From assembly GCA_030847615.1 (NCBI GenBank), contig JAUMIR010000015.1, forward strand, positions 1,009,501 through 1,073,500: DNA of 64,000 bases, written 5' to 3'. Below are positions 43,222 to 54,279 of this stretch, piece after piece (position 1 is the stretch's first letter; each line of letters opens with the position of its first letter). Under the pieces are notes generated by a model. It was given only the letters and a program-made list of their open reading frames with translations, did not search any database and had not been told where the DNA came from. A program made the position numbers and the translations under genes. This DNA is from Gambelia wislizenii. Lineage: Eukaryota > Chordata > Lepidosauria > Squamata > Crotaphytidae.

Positions 43222-44384
43222 GTAGCCGCTTTCTCCAGGGGCTGAACGGTGGGCCTCCGTTTACGTGTGGGAGGGTAGGGTCTTCTTGGAATAATGCTTT
43301 TCTCCTGCAAGATCATCTTGCCACGTCTACGTTTTTTGGGAGCAGCAGCCCTGTGGTTGCTGGGTGGTGTCACCTACCCTGAAAATGCTGGTCACCCTAG
43401 GAGACAAAGGGGTCATGAGTCTTAGGTAGAGAAGGGATGGGTGGGTGAGACGGTTGTAGGGACCCCAGAGACAGGAGATAAAGAGGCAGCAACCTCAGAA
43501 ACTCAGGGCTTCTCTTCACCAGGGGCAAAAGTCCGAATGGACTCCCTGACTGGTTTGCCCCAGACCTGCCCCAGAGCTACCCCTTTCTCTGCAGGGTCAT
43601 CACGTGTCCTTGCATCCAGATGTTGCTTTGGTCCACCACTGCTGCCTTTCCTCCGTCAGCTCCCTGGCAAAGCTGGGATAGATTGCTGCCTGGCAGGTGC
43701 CACCATTCCCCTCAATGTCCGGGCCGGTTCCCATCCCAGAATGGTTACAGATTTTTTTCCCCCCTTCTTTCACCACTGGCACGTAGTCATTTGCTCTGAG
43801 GCAAAAGAGGTGCACAGCCATGTGATCTGGGCACCTCGTTTCTGATCTCACCAGTGGCGGTGGCAGCGCCAACGAGGGGAAAAACTTTCTCTGATCGTTC
43901 CGGATTTAGAACTGGACCATACATTGAGCTAAATGGTGATGCCTGCCAGGCAGCGATCTGTCCTACCTCCCCACCCACCATCCTAAATCTGGGGTAGATC
44001 CATTGTTCACTATAGGAGACACCATAGTTTCCTCAGAGCGTGGTGGGGTCTCCTTCCTTGGAGATCTTTAAACAGAGGCTGGATGGCCATCTGTCGGGGA
44101 TGCTTCGATCGTGATTTCCTGGGTGGCAGGGGGTTGGACTGGATGGCCCTCGTGGTCTCTTCCAACTCTGCAATTCTATGATTCTATGAATCCTGCAAAC
44201 TCCAGAGAAAACAAGAGTTTTTAAAAACCAAGTTAAGGTGCTGTACCCAGAGTTTGGTGAAGATAGGGATGTACGTTGTGTGCCCTTGTAGTACCAGATC
44301 CGGGGCTAAGGCTGCCTGTTGTGTGGCCTTATTGTGCCAGATTTGGGGAGGGTACAGGGTTTTCCCCTTGTGCAGACAAGCCCT
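43222..44384 (+). other. KIRREL1: start of KIRREL1 intron 2
   Basis: It is unique in appearance apart from a sense CR1 3' end at 44029-44190 (GAGCGTGGTGGGGTCTCC to ATTCTATGATTCTATG), whose sequence closely matches the 45138-46484 copy. Frames at 43441-43845 and 43600-43872 have no family signature. Confidence 0.6.
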
Positions 44385-47195
44385 CAGAGACAGCGAGCAT
44401 AAACTTTGGAGATGGGAGATAGTGGCGGACGAAGGTCTGAGGCAGGATCAAGGGTGAATGGGCCGGGGAGAGGAGGTGGGATGCATGAATCTCAGAAACC
44501 AGAGGCAGGGATGTAAGATCTTCAGAGACAGAAAATAGGTGATACTAGAGATGGGTTCATGAACCCGTGGCATGGTTGCCTCATCATCACTGAGAAAGCA
44601 AAAGGTGCAGGAATCTCAGCAGACCGATGTGTGTGGATCTTAAAGACCGGGCTGCATGAAGCTTGGACACAGGAGATGGAGTGTGTTAGCCCCAGTGATT
44701 GGAAATGGATGGGTGAGCCTTGGAGACAGAAGGCTGAGGTGCATGAATGAGCCTTGGAGACAGAAGGCTGAGGTGCATGAGCCTTCAAGACAGGGGTGCA
44801 TGAACCTTGGAGACAGGGGTGCATGAACCTTGGAGACAGGAGATGGGGTGCATCAACCTTGGAGACAGGGGTGCATGAACCTTGGAGACAGGAGATGGGG
44901 TGCATGAACCTTGGAGACAGGGGTGCATGAACCTTGGAGACAGGAGATGGGGTGTATGAGCCTTGGAGATGGGGTGCATGAACCTCGGAGACAGGAGATG
45001 GGGTGTATGAGCCTTGGAGACAGGGGTGCATGAACCTCGGAGACAGGAGATGGGGTGCATGAACCTTGGAGACAGGAGATGGGGTGCATGAACCTCGGAG
45101 ACAGGGGTGCATGAACCTTGGAGACAGGAGATGGGGTGCAGATCATTAAACAGAGAGTCTCTGAACATTGAGAAGGCAATGCCATAATCACAAAAAGTCA
45201 ACATGGGTTTCAGAGTAACAAGTCATGCCAGACTAATCTGATCTCTTTTTTTGATAACATTACCAGCTTGGTAGATGAAGGGAACGCTGTGGACATTGCA
45301 TACCTTGATTTCAGTAAGGCCTTTGACAAGGTTCCCCATGACATTCTTGCAAACAAGCTTGTAAAATGTGGGCTAGACAAATTAACTGTTCAATGGATTT
45401 GTAATTGGTTGACCGGCCGAACCCAAAGGGTGCTCAGCAGTGGCTCCTCTTCGTCTTGGAAAGATGTGACCAGTGGGGTGCCACAGGGTTCTGTCCTGGG
45501 CCCAGTGGTATTCAGCATCTTTATCAATGACTTGGATAACGGAATTAGGAGCATACTTATCAAATTTGCAGATGACACCAAATTAGGAGGAGTAGCTAAT
45601 ACCCTAGAGGACGGATCAAAATTCAGAATGACCTGGATAGACTGGAGAGCTGGGCCAAAGCTAACAAAATGAAATTCAATACGGAGAAATGTAAAGTACT
45701 GCATTTAGGGCGGAAAAATGAAATGCATAAATATAGGATGGGAGAGACCTGGCTGAATGAGACTACGTGCGAAAGGGATCTAGGAGTCCTAGTAGACCAT
45801 AAGTTGAACATGAGCCAACAGTGTGATGCGGCAGCTAAAAAGGCCAATGCGATTTTGGGCTGTATCAATAGAAGTATAGTGTCTAGATCAAGGGAAGTAA
45901 TAGTGCCTATTCTGCCTTGGTCAGACCTCACCTAGAATACTGTGTCCAGTTCTGGGCACCACAATTCAAAAAGGATATTGACAAATTGGAGCGTGTCCAG
46001 AGGAGGGCGACTAAAATGGTGAAAGGTCTGGAAACCATGCCTTATGAGGAGAGACTTAGGGAGCTGGGTATGTTTAGCCTGGAAAAAAGACAGTTAAGAG
46101 GCGATATGATAGCCCTGTTTAAGTATTTGAAGGGGTGTCACGCTGAGGATGGAGCAGGCTTGTTTTCTGCTGCTCCAGAGACTGGAAAACGGAGCAATGG
46201 GTGCAAGCTCCAGGAACAGAGATTCCACCTCAACATTAGGAGGAACTTTCTGACAGTAAGAGCTGTTCGGCAGTGGAACACACTCCCTCGGAGCGTGGTG
46301 GGGTCTCCTTCCTTGGAGGTCTTTAAACAGAGGCTGGATGGCCATCTGTCGGGGATGCTTTGATCGTGATTTCCTGCGTGGCATGCTTTGATCGTGATTT
46401 CCTGCGTGGCAGAATAGGGTTGGACTGGATGGCCCTCGTGGTCTCTTCCAACTCTGCAATTCTATGATTCTATGATTCTATGAACCTTGGAGACAGGGGT
46501 GCATGAATCTTGGAGACAGAAGGCTGAGGTGCATGAGCCTTGGAGTTAGGGGTGCATGAGCCTTGGAGACAGGAGATGGGGTGCATGACCCTTGGAGACA
46601 GGGGTGCATGAATCTTGGAGACAGAAGGCTGAGGTGCATGAGCCTTGGAGTTAGGGGTGCATGAGCCTTGGAGACAGGAGATGGGGTGAATGAGCCTTGG
46701 AGACAGGAGATGGGGTGCATGACCCTTGGAGACAGGGGTGCATGAATCTTGGAGACAGGAGATGGGGTGCATGAGCCTTGGAGACAGGAAGTGGGTGCAC
46801 ATGACTCTCAGGGAGAGGCGGTGGGGTTGCCTAAACCTCAGAGGTAGGAGGCAAAGAATGAATAAGTCTTAGAGACAAGGGAGCATAACCCTGAGACACA
46901 GGAGACAGGAAAGCTTCAGGAAAGCTTCAGAGACAGGAAACAGGTCCGTGTGAACCTTAGAGACAAGGGTGCAGCAACCTCAGAGAGAGGTGTGCAGACT
47001 TCAGAAACTGAAAATGGATGCACGAACATTGAAGGAAGTGAGCGGTGTATAAACCTCAGAGAGAGAAGTGCATGAATGCTGGAGACCAGGAGGTGTTTAA
47101 GGAGAAGCGTGGAAACTTTGGAGACAGGGACACATGAATCTCAGAGGCTGAAAAGGGACACATGAGCCTTGGAGACAGGAGTGCATGAACCCCTG
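44385..47195. repeat. CTTGGAGACAGG minisatellite, interrupted by CR1
   Basis: The core units GGGGTGCATGAACCTTGGAG, ACAGGAGATG and ACAGAAGGCTGAGGTGCATG alternate with lengths of about 20-35 bp. They are sharp at 44740-45137 and 46485-46795 and degenerate at both outer edges. The array resumes in register on the far side of the LINE. Minus-strand frames with repeated SPRFMHP-type peptides are simply translations of the repeat. Confidence 0.93.
45138..46484 (+). mobile_element. CR1 LINE, 1.35 kb, 5' truncated
   Basis: This is the longest CR1 copy in the window. It holds reverse-transcriptase motifs AYLDFSKAFDKVPHDIL, GVPQGSVLGP (about 45477-45504) and the catalytic FADDTK (45565-45582). It then continues through [20 protein letters not shown] to [15 protein letters not shown] and a 3' untranslated region ending in three ATTCTATG repeats. 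Two frameshifts (near 45620 and near 45915) break the protein into three frames. A 28-bp segment starting TGCTTTGATCGTGATTTCCT is doubled near 46355-46410. The reading frame is otherwise well kept, so the insertion looks recent. Confidence 0.95.
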
Positions 47196-47199
47196 AGAG

Positions 47200-48434
47200 G
47201 GGAGGCAGGTGTTGGTGTTGCTGTGATGAAGAGGGTTAACCTCTCTTCCTGCCACTGGAGCAGAGGTGCCCCATAAGAAAAACCCAGTCGTCTTCTGTGT
47301 CATTTCCAGAAACCTCCCTTTACACCCTTCTTCTCCCATTGAGGAGGCCTGACTGACTTCTCTCGCACTCAAGACCTGGTTTCCCCATTTAATGGGATGA
47401 GATCGCCACCTACTGGCCCAGAGGGGAGCAGGGGGCAGCCGTGATCTGGAACAGCATAGTTTTCTGTCGCTTGCTTATTTTTCCATAGACCTCTGTCTTT
47501 ATTTTTTCCAGTTGTCCCTCGTGAACAATCATCGGCATCCAGGGCTAAGGGTTCAAGGCATTTAAAATGAATAAAAATAAAAATTCCAGACCAAGGTGCA
47601 TAAAGTTTTACACGCCAGGAGAAAATCAGTGTTGTGTCACTTTTCCATATATTTGCATTTTTCTTTCACTGTAATGAAACACATGATGCCAATGCCTTGG
47701 TCCTTGAAATCCTACCAGAGCCTGGGCAAGTTTTCTCTTTTGGACTACATCTCCCAGAATACAGGGCTAGAGGGTTCTAGGAACTGTAGTCCAAAAGTGT
47801 AACTTGTTGAAGTTCTGAATCCTACAACCACCATATTCACACAGACAGGGTGCTTCCTTGGCTTTGAGGATATCACAGGTTTTAGGTATGCATTTTCAAG
47901 GCAGTCTTTCCTAAGGACTAGCACCTTGCTTTTTAAAAACCAACAAATGTCAGGAGTCTTCCCTGTACCAAAAATCCACCCAAATCCACTGCCAGTGGAT
48001 GTTATCTCAGAGGCAGAAATGAAGTAACTAAATTTGCAAATAGTAGCAGCTGATTCAAAATGCTGAGACCCCCCAAATGGGTCCAAAAAGCCCTCTGCAA
48101 TTCTTTCTGTTTTGTTTTGCTCTGTGTTGTTATGTTTTTTTCCTTTTATTTTTGTATGTGTGCAAATCTCAAAAAATATTACTTTATATTTAAAAAAAGC
48201 CTTCTGCTAAATGTACTGAATGGATGACAAATTTGAGCAAGGAGTGCTTGCAAATTGGCATCACTGCTGTGTCAAAAAAGGACCTTTGCACATGCTCAGA
48301 GTCTGCCTTGATATCCTTTCATGGGTTCAAGAGATGAGGCGTGGAAGTAAAACAGATTCTGGGTCTAGTTTCTGCCAAACTCATATTGAAGCCCTTTCCT
48401 GGCTCTGTTTTCATGGCTGTCCCTCTTTTCTCAG
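47200..48434 (+). other. KIRREL1: end of KIRREL1 intron 2
   Basis: A small fold-back MITE (CATCTCCCAGAATACAGGGC, then GAACTGTAGTCC) lies at 47747-47795. The rest up to the exon 3 acceptor appears unique. Confidence 0.5.
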
Positions 48435-48584
48435 CCTGGCCACGTTACAGGATCATCGGGTCGGTTGATTTGGGCCAGTACAACTTGGAGATCGTGGACG
48501 CGGAGCTCTCCGACGATGCCCTCTACGAGTGCCAGGCCACGGAGGCCGCCCTGCGATCCCGGCGTGCGAAGCTGACCGTCCTCA
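48435..48584 (+). CDS. KIRREL1: KIRREL1 coding exon: second half of Ig domain 1
   Basis: This 150-nt exon has the acceptor CTTTTCTCAG and a consensus donor GTAAGT. Its first two bases complete an alanine codon begun in the previous exon, so the junction reads LKAWPRYR, and it ends in phase 1. It supplies the back half of the first Ig fold: [16 protein letters not shown], then the F-strand YxC motif (LYECQA) whose cysteine pairs with that of the previous exon, then [11 protein letters not shown] as the G strand. Equal exon lengths and matching phases mean that skipping both Ig1 exons would keep the frame. A CR1 LINE fragment begins only about 20 bp after the donor. Similarity to known KIRREL1 is very high in this exon. 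Confidence 0.95.
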
Positions 48585-48602
48585 GTAAGTTGCATTTCGA
48601 CC

Positions 48603-49140
48603 GGCTTTGGTCAGACCTCACCTGGAAGACTGTGTCCAGTTCTGGGCACCACAATTCAGGAAGGATATTGAGAAAATGGAAGGTGTCCAGAGGAGGGAGA
48701 CCAAAATGGTGGGTGGTCTGGAAGCCATGATGCCCCATGAGGAGCAGCTTAGGGAGCTGGGCATGTTTAGCCTGGAGAAGGTGAAGAGGGGACATGATAG
48801 CCATGTTTAAATATTGGAAGGGATGTCACACTGAGGATGGAGCAAGCTTGTTTTCTGCTGCTCCAGAGACTAGGACACGGAGCAATGGGTTCAAACTCCA
48901 GGAAAAGAGATTCCACCTAAACATTAGGAAGAACTTCCTGACATTTAGAGCTGTTTGGAAGTGGAATACACTGCCTCGTAGTGTGGTGGAGTCTCCTTCT
49001 TTGGAGGTTTTTAAGCAGAGGCTGGATGGCCATCTGTCAGGGATGCACTTTTATTGTGTATTCCTGCAGGGCAGAATGGGGTCAGACTGGATGACCCTTT
49101 GGGGTCTCTTTCAACTCTATGGCTCTATGATTCTATGACT
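48603..49140 (+). mobile_element. KIRREL1: CR1 3' end adjoining the exon 3 donor
   Basis: CR1 sequence (TTTGGTCAGACCTCACCTGG) begins about 20 bp after the GTAAGT of KIRREL1 exon 3 and runs to ATGATTCTATG at 49137. The frames 48607-48810 and 48794-49138 contain [20 protein letters not shown] and [15 protein letters not shown]. It is in the sense orientation of the gene. Confidence 0.9.
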
Positions 49141-49144
49141 TACC

Positions 49145-50130
49145 TTCACTAGATGGGACAATGATCCCTGGTGATGTTGTTAAGCGTTATGAGATAACGC
49201 CCCGGGGAGACATTGTGCAGTCCGAGTTGAAGTAATAACTGGCAGCTCCCAGGTCAATGTGAAGGCTATGGTGAACCTCTCCGGATTTTAGTATGAACAA
49301 CTCAAACAAGACGAAGCCAAAAGAGATGGAAGGTTTGTGAAATGTAAAACAGCTACCTGAGTTATGCTGAGCCCTCTCCACCTCAAAATAGCCTGGATAG
49401 CTCCTTTAAAGTTCAGACTAAAATCCAGAGTGGATTAACGGTATCATCCCCGCGTCTGACATGGGGATCAGCTGTTGTCCTTGGGAATTGCTAAACCCTG
49501 CCTCTTTCCTCTTGGTTTTGGGACTGCTGACTCAGGATCCAGCCCTGTCCTTGCGGCTGAAGATAAAACCATCCTTTTTTGTCCCATTGATTATATCTAC
49601 CCATCCTGACCCCCTAGCTGCTCAGGCAGACTTTAATTCCTTCATATATATTCACGGCTTGAGTTACAATCGCTGCAGGGCCTTCCCTTGGTGCTTTGCC
49701 CAGTTTTCCCCCTCCTACACTCTCTGTAAAATCAACTGGGGAACGAGGCATCAAAATGGGAATTCAAATTATAAATAAAAGCCATGGAGGGAGGGTGTCT
49801 GCTATGCCGGTGGATCCACTCCCAGGTTTTCATCTGGACTTCAAAAGGAGCTGTCCGGTCGATTTTCATGAACAGGTTTCTGCCTATGGCTCCTTTAAAG
49901 TTCTGACTACAACCCAGAGCGGGCTTTGCATTTTCAGCTGATGTGGGGGCTACCAACCAACATGGAGTGGAAGGAGAAATAGATGAGAAAGAGAGGGAAA
50001 CCGAGATGTGGGGAGACAATTGCTGATTATTTTACAATCCCCAGAGGGACTTGCTTGTGGGCAGTGTTGTCTTGTCTTTGAGTATTTGGAAGGAATTTGA
50101 TATGCAGGGACAATTGCATAATAATTATTA
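49145..50130 (+). other. KIRREL1: KIRREL1 intron 3 interval with dispersed-repeat ends
   Basis: CCTTTAAAGTTCAGACTAAA (49404) and CCTTTAAAGTTCTGACTACA (49891) are two ends of the family seen at 39668 and 40972. No coding signature was found. Confidence 0.4.
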
Positions 50131-50134
50131 TTGT

Positions 50135-50345
50135 GTGCCTTCAAGTTGTTTCCGACTTACAACAACCCTAAAGTGACCCTATCATGGGATTTTCTTGGCA
50201 GGATTTGTTCAAAAGGGGTTTGCTTTTGCCTTCCTCTGAGGCTGAGAGAGTGTGACCTGCCCAGTAGATTTCCAAGGCTAAGAAGGGATTCGAACCCTGG
50301 TCTCCAGATTCATAGTCCAGTGCTGACTGCTACACCACACTGGCT
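50135..50345 (-). mobile_element. tRNA-derived SINE, antisense, near full length
   Basis: It runs from GTGCCTTCAAGTTGTTTCCG through GAGGCTGAGAGAGTGTGACC to a good B-box complement GGATTCGAACCCTGG (about 50286) and the head complement CTACACCACACTGGCTC. Confidence 0.88.
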
Positions 50346-50364
50346 CTGGGCAGAATAATAAATA

Positions 50365-50617
50365 CAGTAGGACCCCCATATCTGCTGGGGATTGGTTCTG
50401 GGGGCCCCCGTGGATGCTGAAAACCGTGGATAATAGTAAACACCATTGAAAATAATGAACCTCCTGGTTTAAAATCTCATAGAGTTGCCTTGGAGGACCT
50501 AGAAAATGGCTAGAGAGGACACATATTCTAGTAAGACTCTATGGTAGGTATGCTTTTTGTGTCCTGTGGATAATTGAATCAGTGGATAATGAATCAGTGG
50601 GTACAGGGGTCCTACTG
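50365..50617. mobile_element. mariner-type MITE with TA target duplication
   Basis: The ends are CAGTAGGACCCCCATATC and GGGGTCCTACTG with TA on both sides; it is a sister of 8172-8423. A second, divergent mariner-like fragment (CAGGTCACCCCTAAGTGAAA, to about 50775) starts immediately at the right-hand TA. Confidence 0.88.
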
Positions 50618-50887
50618 TACAGGTCACCCCTAAGTGAAATTGTGGATAAGAGCAAACCTTATTAAAATACAGGACTTACCATAGAGTTGCATTGGAGGAC
50701 GTAGCAATTCCTAGAGAGGATGCCTCTCTAAGCATTTTCCAGCACAAGCCTATGGTATGTGTCCCTATTTTTTCAGCCACAGAAAACAGAAATGGCTGAT
50801 ATTGTTATTTTGGGTTTCAGTTCTACTGTTGTTTGAGAAAGTCGGTCTCAGCTTCCACCTCTGAACCAGGTCCAGTCAAAACTGTCA

Positions 50888-51125
50888 GGAATCATAGAAT
50901 CATAGAATCATAGAATTGTAGAGTTGGAAGGGACCTCCAAGGGCCATCCAGTCCAACCCCATTCTGCCATGCAGGAATACACAATCAAAGCATCCCCGAC
51001 AAATGGCCATCCAGCCTCTGTTTAAAGACCTCCAAGGAAGGAGAATAATTTGATCTGTATTCCTGCAGGGCAGGGGGTTGGACTAGATGACCCTTGAGGT
51101 CTCTTCCAACTCTATGATTCTCTGA
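50888..51125. mobile_element. CR1 tails in opposite orientation
   Basis: An antisense 3' end (50888-51042) starts with three ATCATAGA repeats and meets a sense 3' end (51043-51125: GGGGTTGGACTAGATGACCC). The junction makes a palindrome-like pair. Confidence 0.8.
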
Positions 51126-51129
51126 AACA

Positions 51130-51685
51130 GGAAAACAGGATATTGGTTCCATGGATATGGGTGTGTGTGACCTGTATAATTATTCTAAGAAATAAATATA
51201 TTGAGCTGTGGTCCTCGTGGTCTCTTGTCCTCCCACCCCGTGGGTCATGCCCGAGGCTCTCATCCCCTGCCTTCCTAGACTATGGGGGCCAGGAAGGAAG
51301 CAGAGGTTGAGGGTTATATCCCTGCCATGGCTCCACCATCACCCCCACCAGAATTCAGCATGGCAGGTTGACTCTAAACCATTGATGGCCGGACGTTGAG
51401 GGTCAGTGGCCGGGATGAGTCGAGAGACTTACAGGGGCCCTTTTTCCATTGCCTGGAGTTGTGGGGGGGGGGTAAGGGGGCAGCACTGGTGGGTGAAGGG
51501 GAGGAAGTGATGCCCCCCAAAAAAGCAATTGCAGAGGGATGGGGGCTTTGAAAAGTGCCATAAAGGTTATCCCGTCTTGCATAAAAGCTCCAGGTTCTGC
51601 TAGCAAATTGCCTGTAGCAATCGCCGGAGCAGAGAAAAGTTCCGTATTTGGGTTACAATTTTCCTAGAATCCCCTAGATGTCCCC
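51130..51685. other. intron interval, GC-rich patch
   Basis: A G-run lies at about 51464-51473 and a C-run just before the next LINE (51681). No element or gene is recognised. Confidence 0.35.
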
Positions 51686-51689
51686 CCCC

Positions 51690-52575
51690 CTCTCTCTGGC
51701 TTTTCTTCGCAAACGAAGATTCAGGAAGGACTCATCCCGCGTTTTCTGCAAGCGCGCTGATGACTAAAAAGGCCAATCCGAGATAAACAAGTCCGGTTGC
51801 AGAAAGCACAGCAGAAGGTCTCCTTGGGTGATGTTTCTGGGTTGTGGTTCTTTCTGCGTTGTCGTTTCAATTCAAGACTTGTTCGGCGTGAGTTCTCAAA
51901 TAAGGCTGCAGCATTGTGGAGAGTGCGTCTCCATGCCTCCCGATGTGAGGCCAGGGCGGACCACTGTTGGTGATCAATTTGGCCGAGCCTGAGATGTTGT
52001 TTCAGGGAGTCTTTGCATCGGTTTTTGGAGCACCCCTCTTACGCTGACCCGTGGCGAGTTCACTGTAGAGTAGTATTTTTGGGAAGCAATGGTCCTCCAT
52101 CCTAGAAACATGCCCTGCCCAGCGCAGCTGCGTTCTCAATATCATGGCGATATGATAGCCCTGTTTAAGTATTTGAAGGGATGTCACGCTGAGGATGGAG
52201 CAGGCTTGTTTTCTGCTTCTCCAGAGACTGGAACACGGAGCAATGGATGCAAGCTCCAGGAACAGAGACTCCACCTCAACATGAGGAGGAACTTTTTGAC
52301 AGTCAGAGCTGTTTGGCAGTGGAACGCACTCCCTTGGAGCGTGGTGGGGTCTCCTTCCTTGGAGGTCTTTAAACAGAGGCTGGATGGCCATCTGTCAGGG
52401 ATGCTTTGATTGTGATTTCCTGCGTGGCAGAATAGGGTTGGACTGGATGGCCCTCGTGGTCTCTTCCAACTCTGCAATTCTATGATTCTATGATTCTATG
52501 GCCTCAATGCTGGTGATCCCTGCTTGCTCAAGGACAGCAACATTCGTCACATAGTCAGTCCAGTGTATATTTAGG
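51690..52575 (-). mobile_element. LINE-finger copy interrupted by CR1
   Basis: An antisense LINE-finger copy runs from 51690 to ATATCATGG (52147) and continues at GCCTCAATGCTGGTGATCCC (52501-52575). Between them is a sense CR1 3' end. Compared with the uninterrupted words at 36490-36530, no LINE-finger bases are lost. Confidence 0.92.
52147..52500 (+). mobile_element. CR1 3' end nested in another LINE
   Basis: The 354-bp piece starts inside the [13 protein letters not shown] region and ends with three ATTCTATG repeats. It is nearly identical to the corresponding part of the 45138-46484 copy, so both belong to the same young subfamily. Confidence 0.93.
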
Positions 52576-52689
52576 ATTGTGCGTAGACAGCGCTGATGAA
52601 AGCGCTTGAGGAGTCGTAGGTGGTGGCGATAGGTGACCCATGTTTCCCTAGATGTGTGGTGATGATATCTCTGGAGCTGTCTGTGGTCA

Positions 52690-53250
52690 CAGGGTGACAG
52701 GAATCCCCATCACAACTTTGCAAGGTTGTGGTCACAAATACAGAAATGGCGCCCATCTGATCATTTGAGATAAAGCGGTAACAGGACTCAACCCACATCC
52801 TAATTTGCAAGTTTGTTGCAAAGATAACAGATGTGATTATGCCTTTGCAACTGTTTAACAGTAATCACAAGTGCACCCCACCCTACAAGGTTGTTGTAAA
52901 GATTGTAGAGAAGATGTCGCTGCTGTTGTTTGAGATAAAGGGGGTCATAGTAACCATAGCCCCCCCACCTTACAAGGCCGTTGTACGGATTATGGAGACC
53001 ACATCTCTGCTGTTGTTTGAGATAAAAGAGAAATAGTAATCGCAGTCATACCTTACTAGGCTTACCTACTAGGTTGTTACAAGCCTTGCTAGGTTGTCGA
53101 AAAGGTTGCTGAGCTGATGCAGTTGCTCATGATAACATGAACAATTGTTTCAGATTGAGGGCCAGCATTCCTTGCAACAACAGCCTACCTTTCAAGGCTG
53201 TTGTAAAGATTACAGAGATGAAGCCCTGCAACTGACCGCTTAGCAAATTC
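52690..53250. repeat. degenerate tandem repeat, ~90-160-bp units
   Basis: Words CCTACAAGGTTGTTGTAAAG, AGAGAAGATGTCGCTGCTG and TTGTTTGAGATAAA recur at about 52880-52945, 52970-53030 and 53190-53225, with a diverged unit at about 52718. It is an old local duplication of unknown origin. Confidence 0.6.
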
Positions 53251-53262
53251 CGTACACAAATA

Positions 53263-53495
53263 CAGCTGTCCCTCCGTATCCACGGATTTAAGCATTCATG
53301 GACTTAAGTCTTCACAGCTTAAAAACCATTCTTAAAAAAATAATAATCCAAAAAGCAAACCTTGATTTTGCCATCTTATATTAAGAGGCACCATTTTGCT
53401 CTGCCATTGCATAGAATGGGACTTGAGTATTCATGGATTTGGGTATCCATGGGGGGTCCTGGAACCAAACCCCACTGAATAGGAAGGGACCACTG
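53263..53495 (-). mobile_element. Tigger-like MITE with TA ends
   Basis: It begins CAGCTGTCCCTCCGTATC, contains AGCAAACCTTGATTTTGCC and ends GAAGGGACCACTG, with TA on both sides. It is in the reverse orientation relative to the next copy. Confidence 0.85.
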
Positions 53496-53743
53496 TAACA
53501 ACAATTATGACAATTTTCTTCCCCTCCACCTGCAAATTCCTGAGCCCAACATGCCTTGTTTTTGTGTGTGTGACTATATGTTACCACAAGATCAGGAGGA
53601 CGTCCCTCAACCTGGCTGGGTTGTCTTTCCTTCCATCCAATTGATTTTGACCTCCACCTCACTCCATCTTTCGAGACTCTCGTCTGTTGCTCCCCTTTGC
53701 TTTGTCCCTTTAGTCCTATTTGTTTCTCTGAACAAACACTGTA

Positions 53744-54274
53744 CAATTATCCCTTCATATTGCCCGGGGTTTGGTTCCAGGACCCTCCGTGTATACCAAA
53801 ATCCGTGAATACTCAAGTCCCATTCTATGCAATGGCATAGCAAAATGGTCTCCCTTATATATCAAAATGGCAAAATCAAGGTTTGCTTTTTGGATTGTTA
53901 ATTTTTAAAGAATATTTTCAAGCCGTGAATACTTAAATCCGTGGATACCAAATCCGTGAATATTCAAGTCCCATTCTATGCAATGGCATAGCAAAATGGT
54001 CTCCCTTATATATCAAAATGGCAAAATCAAGGTTTGCTTTTGGGATTGTTAATTTTTAAAGAATATTTTCAAGCCATGAATACTTAAATCCGTGGATACC
54101 AAATCCGTGAATATTCAAGTCCCATTCTATGCAATGGCATAGCAAAATGGTGCCCCTTATATAAGATGGTAAAATCAAGGTTTGCTTTTTGGATTATTAT
54201 TTTATAAGAATATTTTCAAGCCGTGAATACGTAAATCCATGGATTCCAAATCCATGGATAAGGAGGGACAACTG
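53744..54274 (+). mobile_element. Tigger-like MITE with 151-bp internal triplication
   Basis: The ends CAATTATCCCTTCATATTG and GAGGGACAACTG are bounded by TA. Inside, the segment from CCGTGAATA(C/T)TCAAGTCCC to TACCAAAT occurs three times with starts at 53803, 53954 and 54105, exactly 151 bp apart. The first two copies share CTCCCTTATATATC; the third differs (GCCCCTTATATAAG). Confidence 0.92.
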
Positions 54275-54279
54275 TATTT

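Noticed and set aside
44522..45204. Long minus-strand frames with SPRFMHP-type repeats resembling a repetitive secreted protein
   Set aside because: Pure translation of the CTTGGAGACAGG minisatellite; the pattern is cut by a LINE and appears in several frames.
45268..46363. Reverse transcriptase as a possible domesticated or retron-type gene
   Set aside because: Sequence and ATTCTATG tail are those of CR1; two frameshifts and 5' truncation make it an ordinary dead LINE copy.
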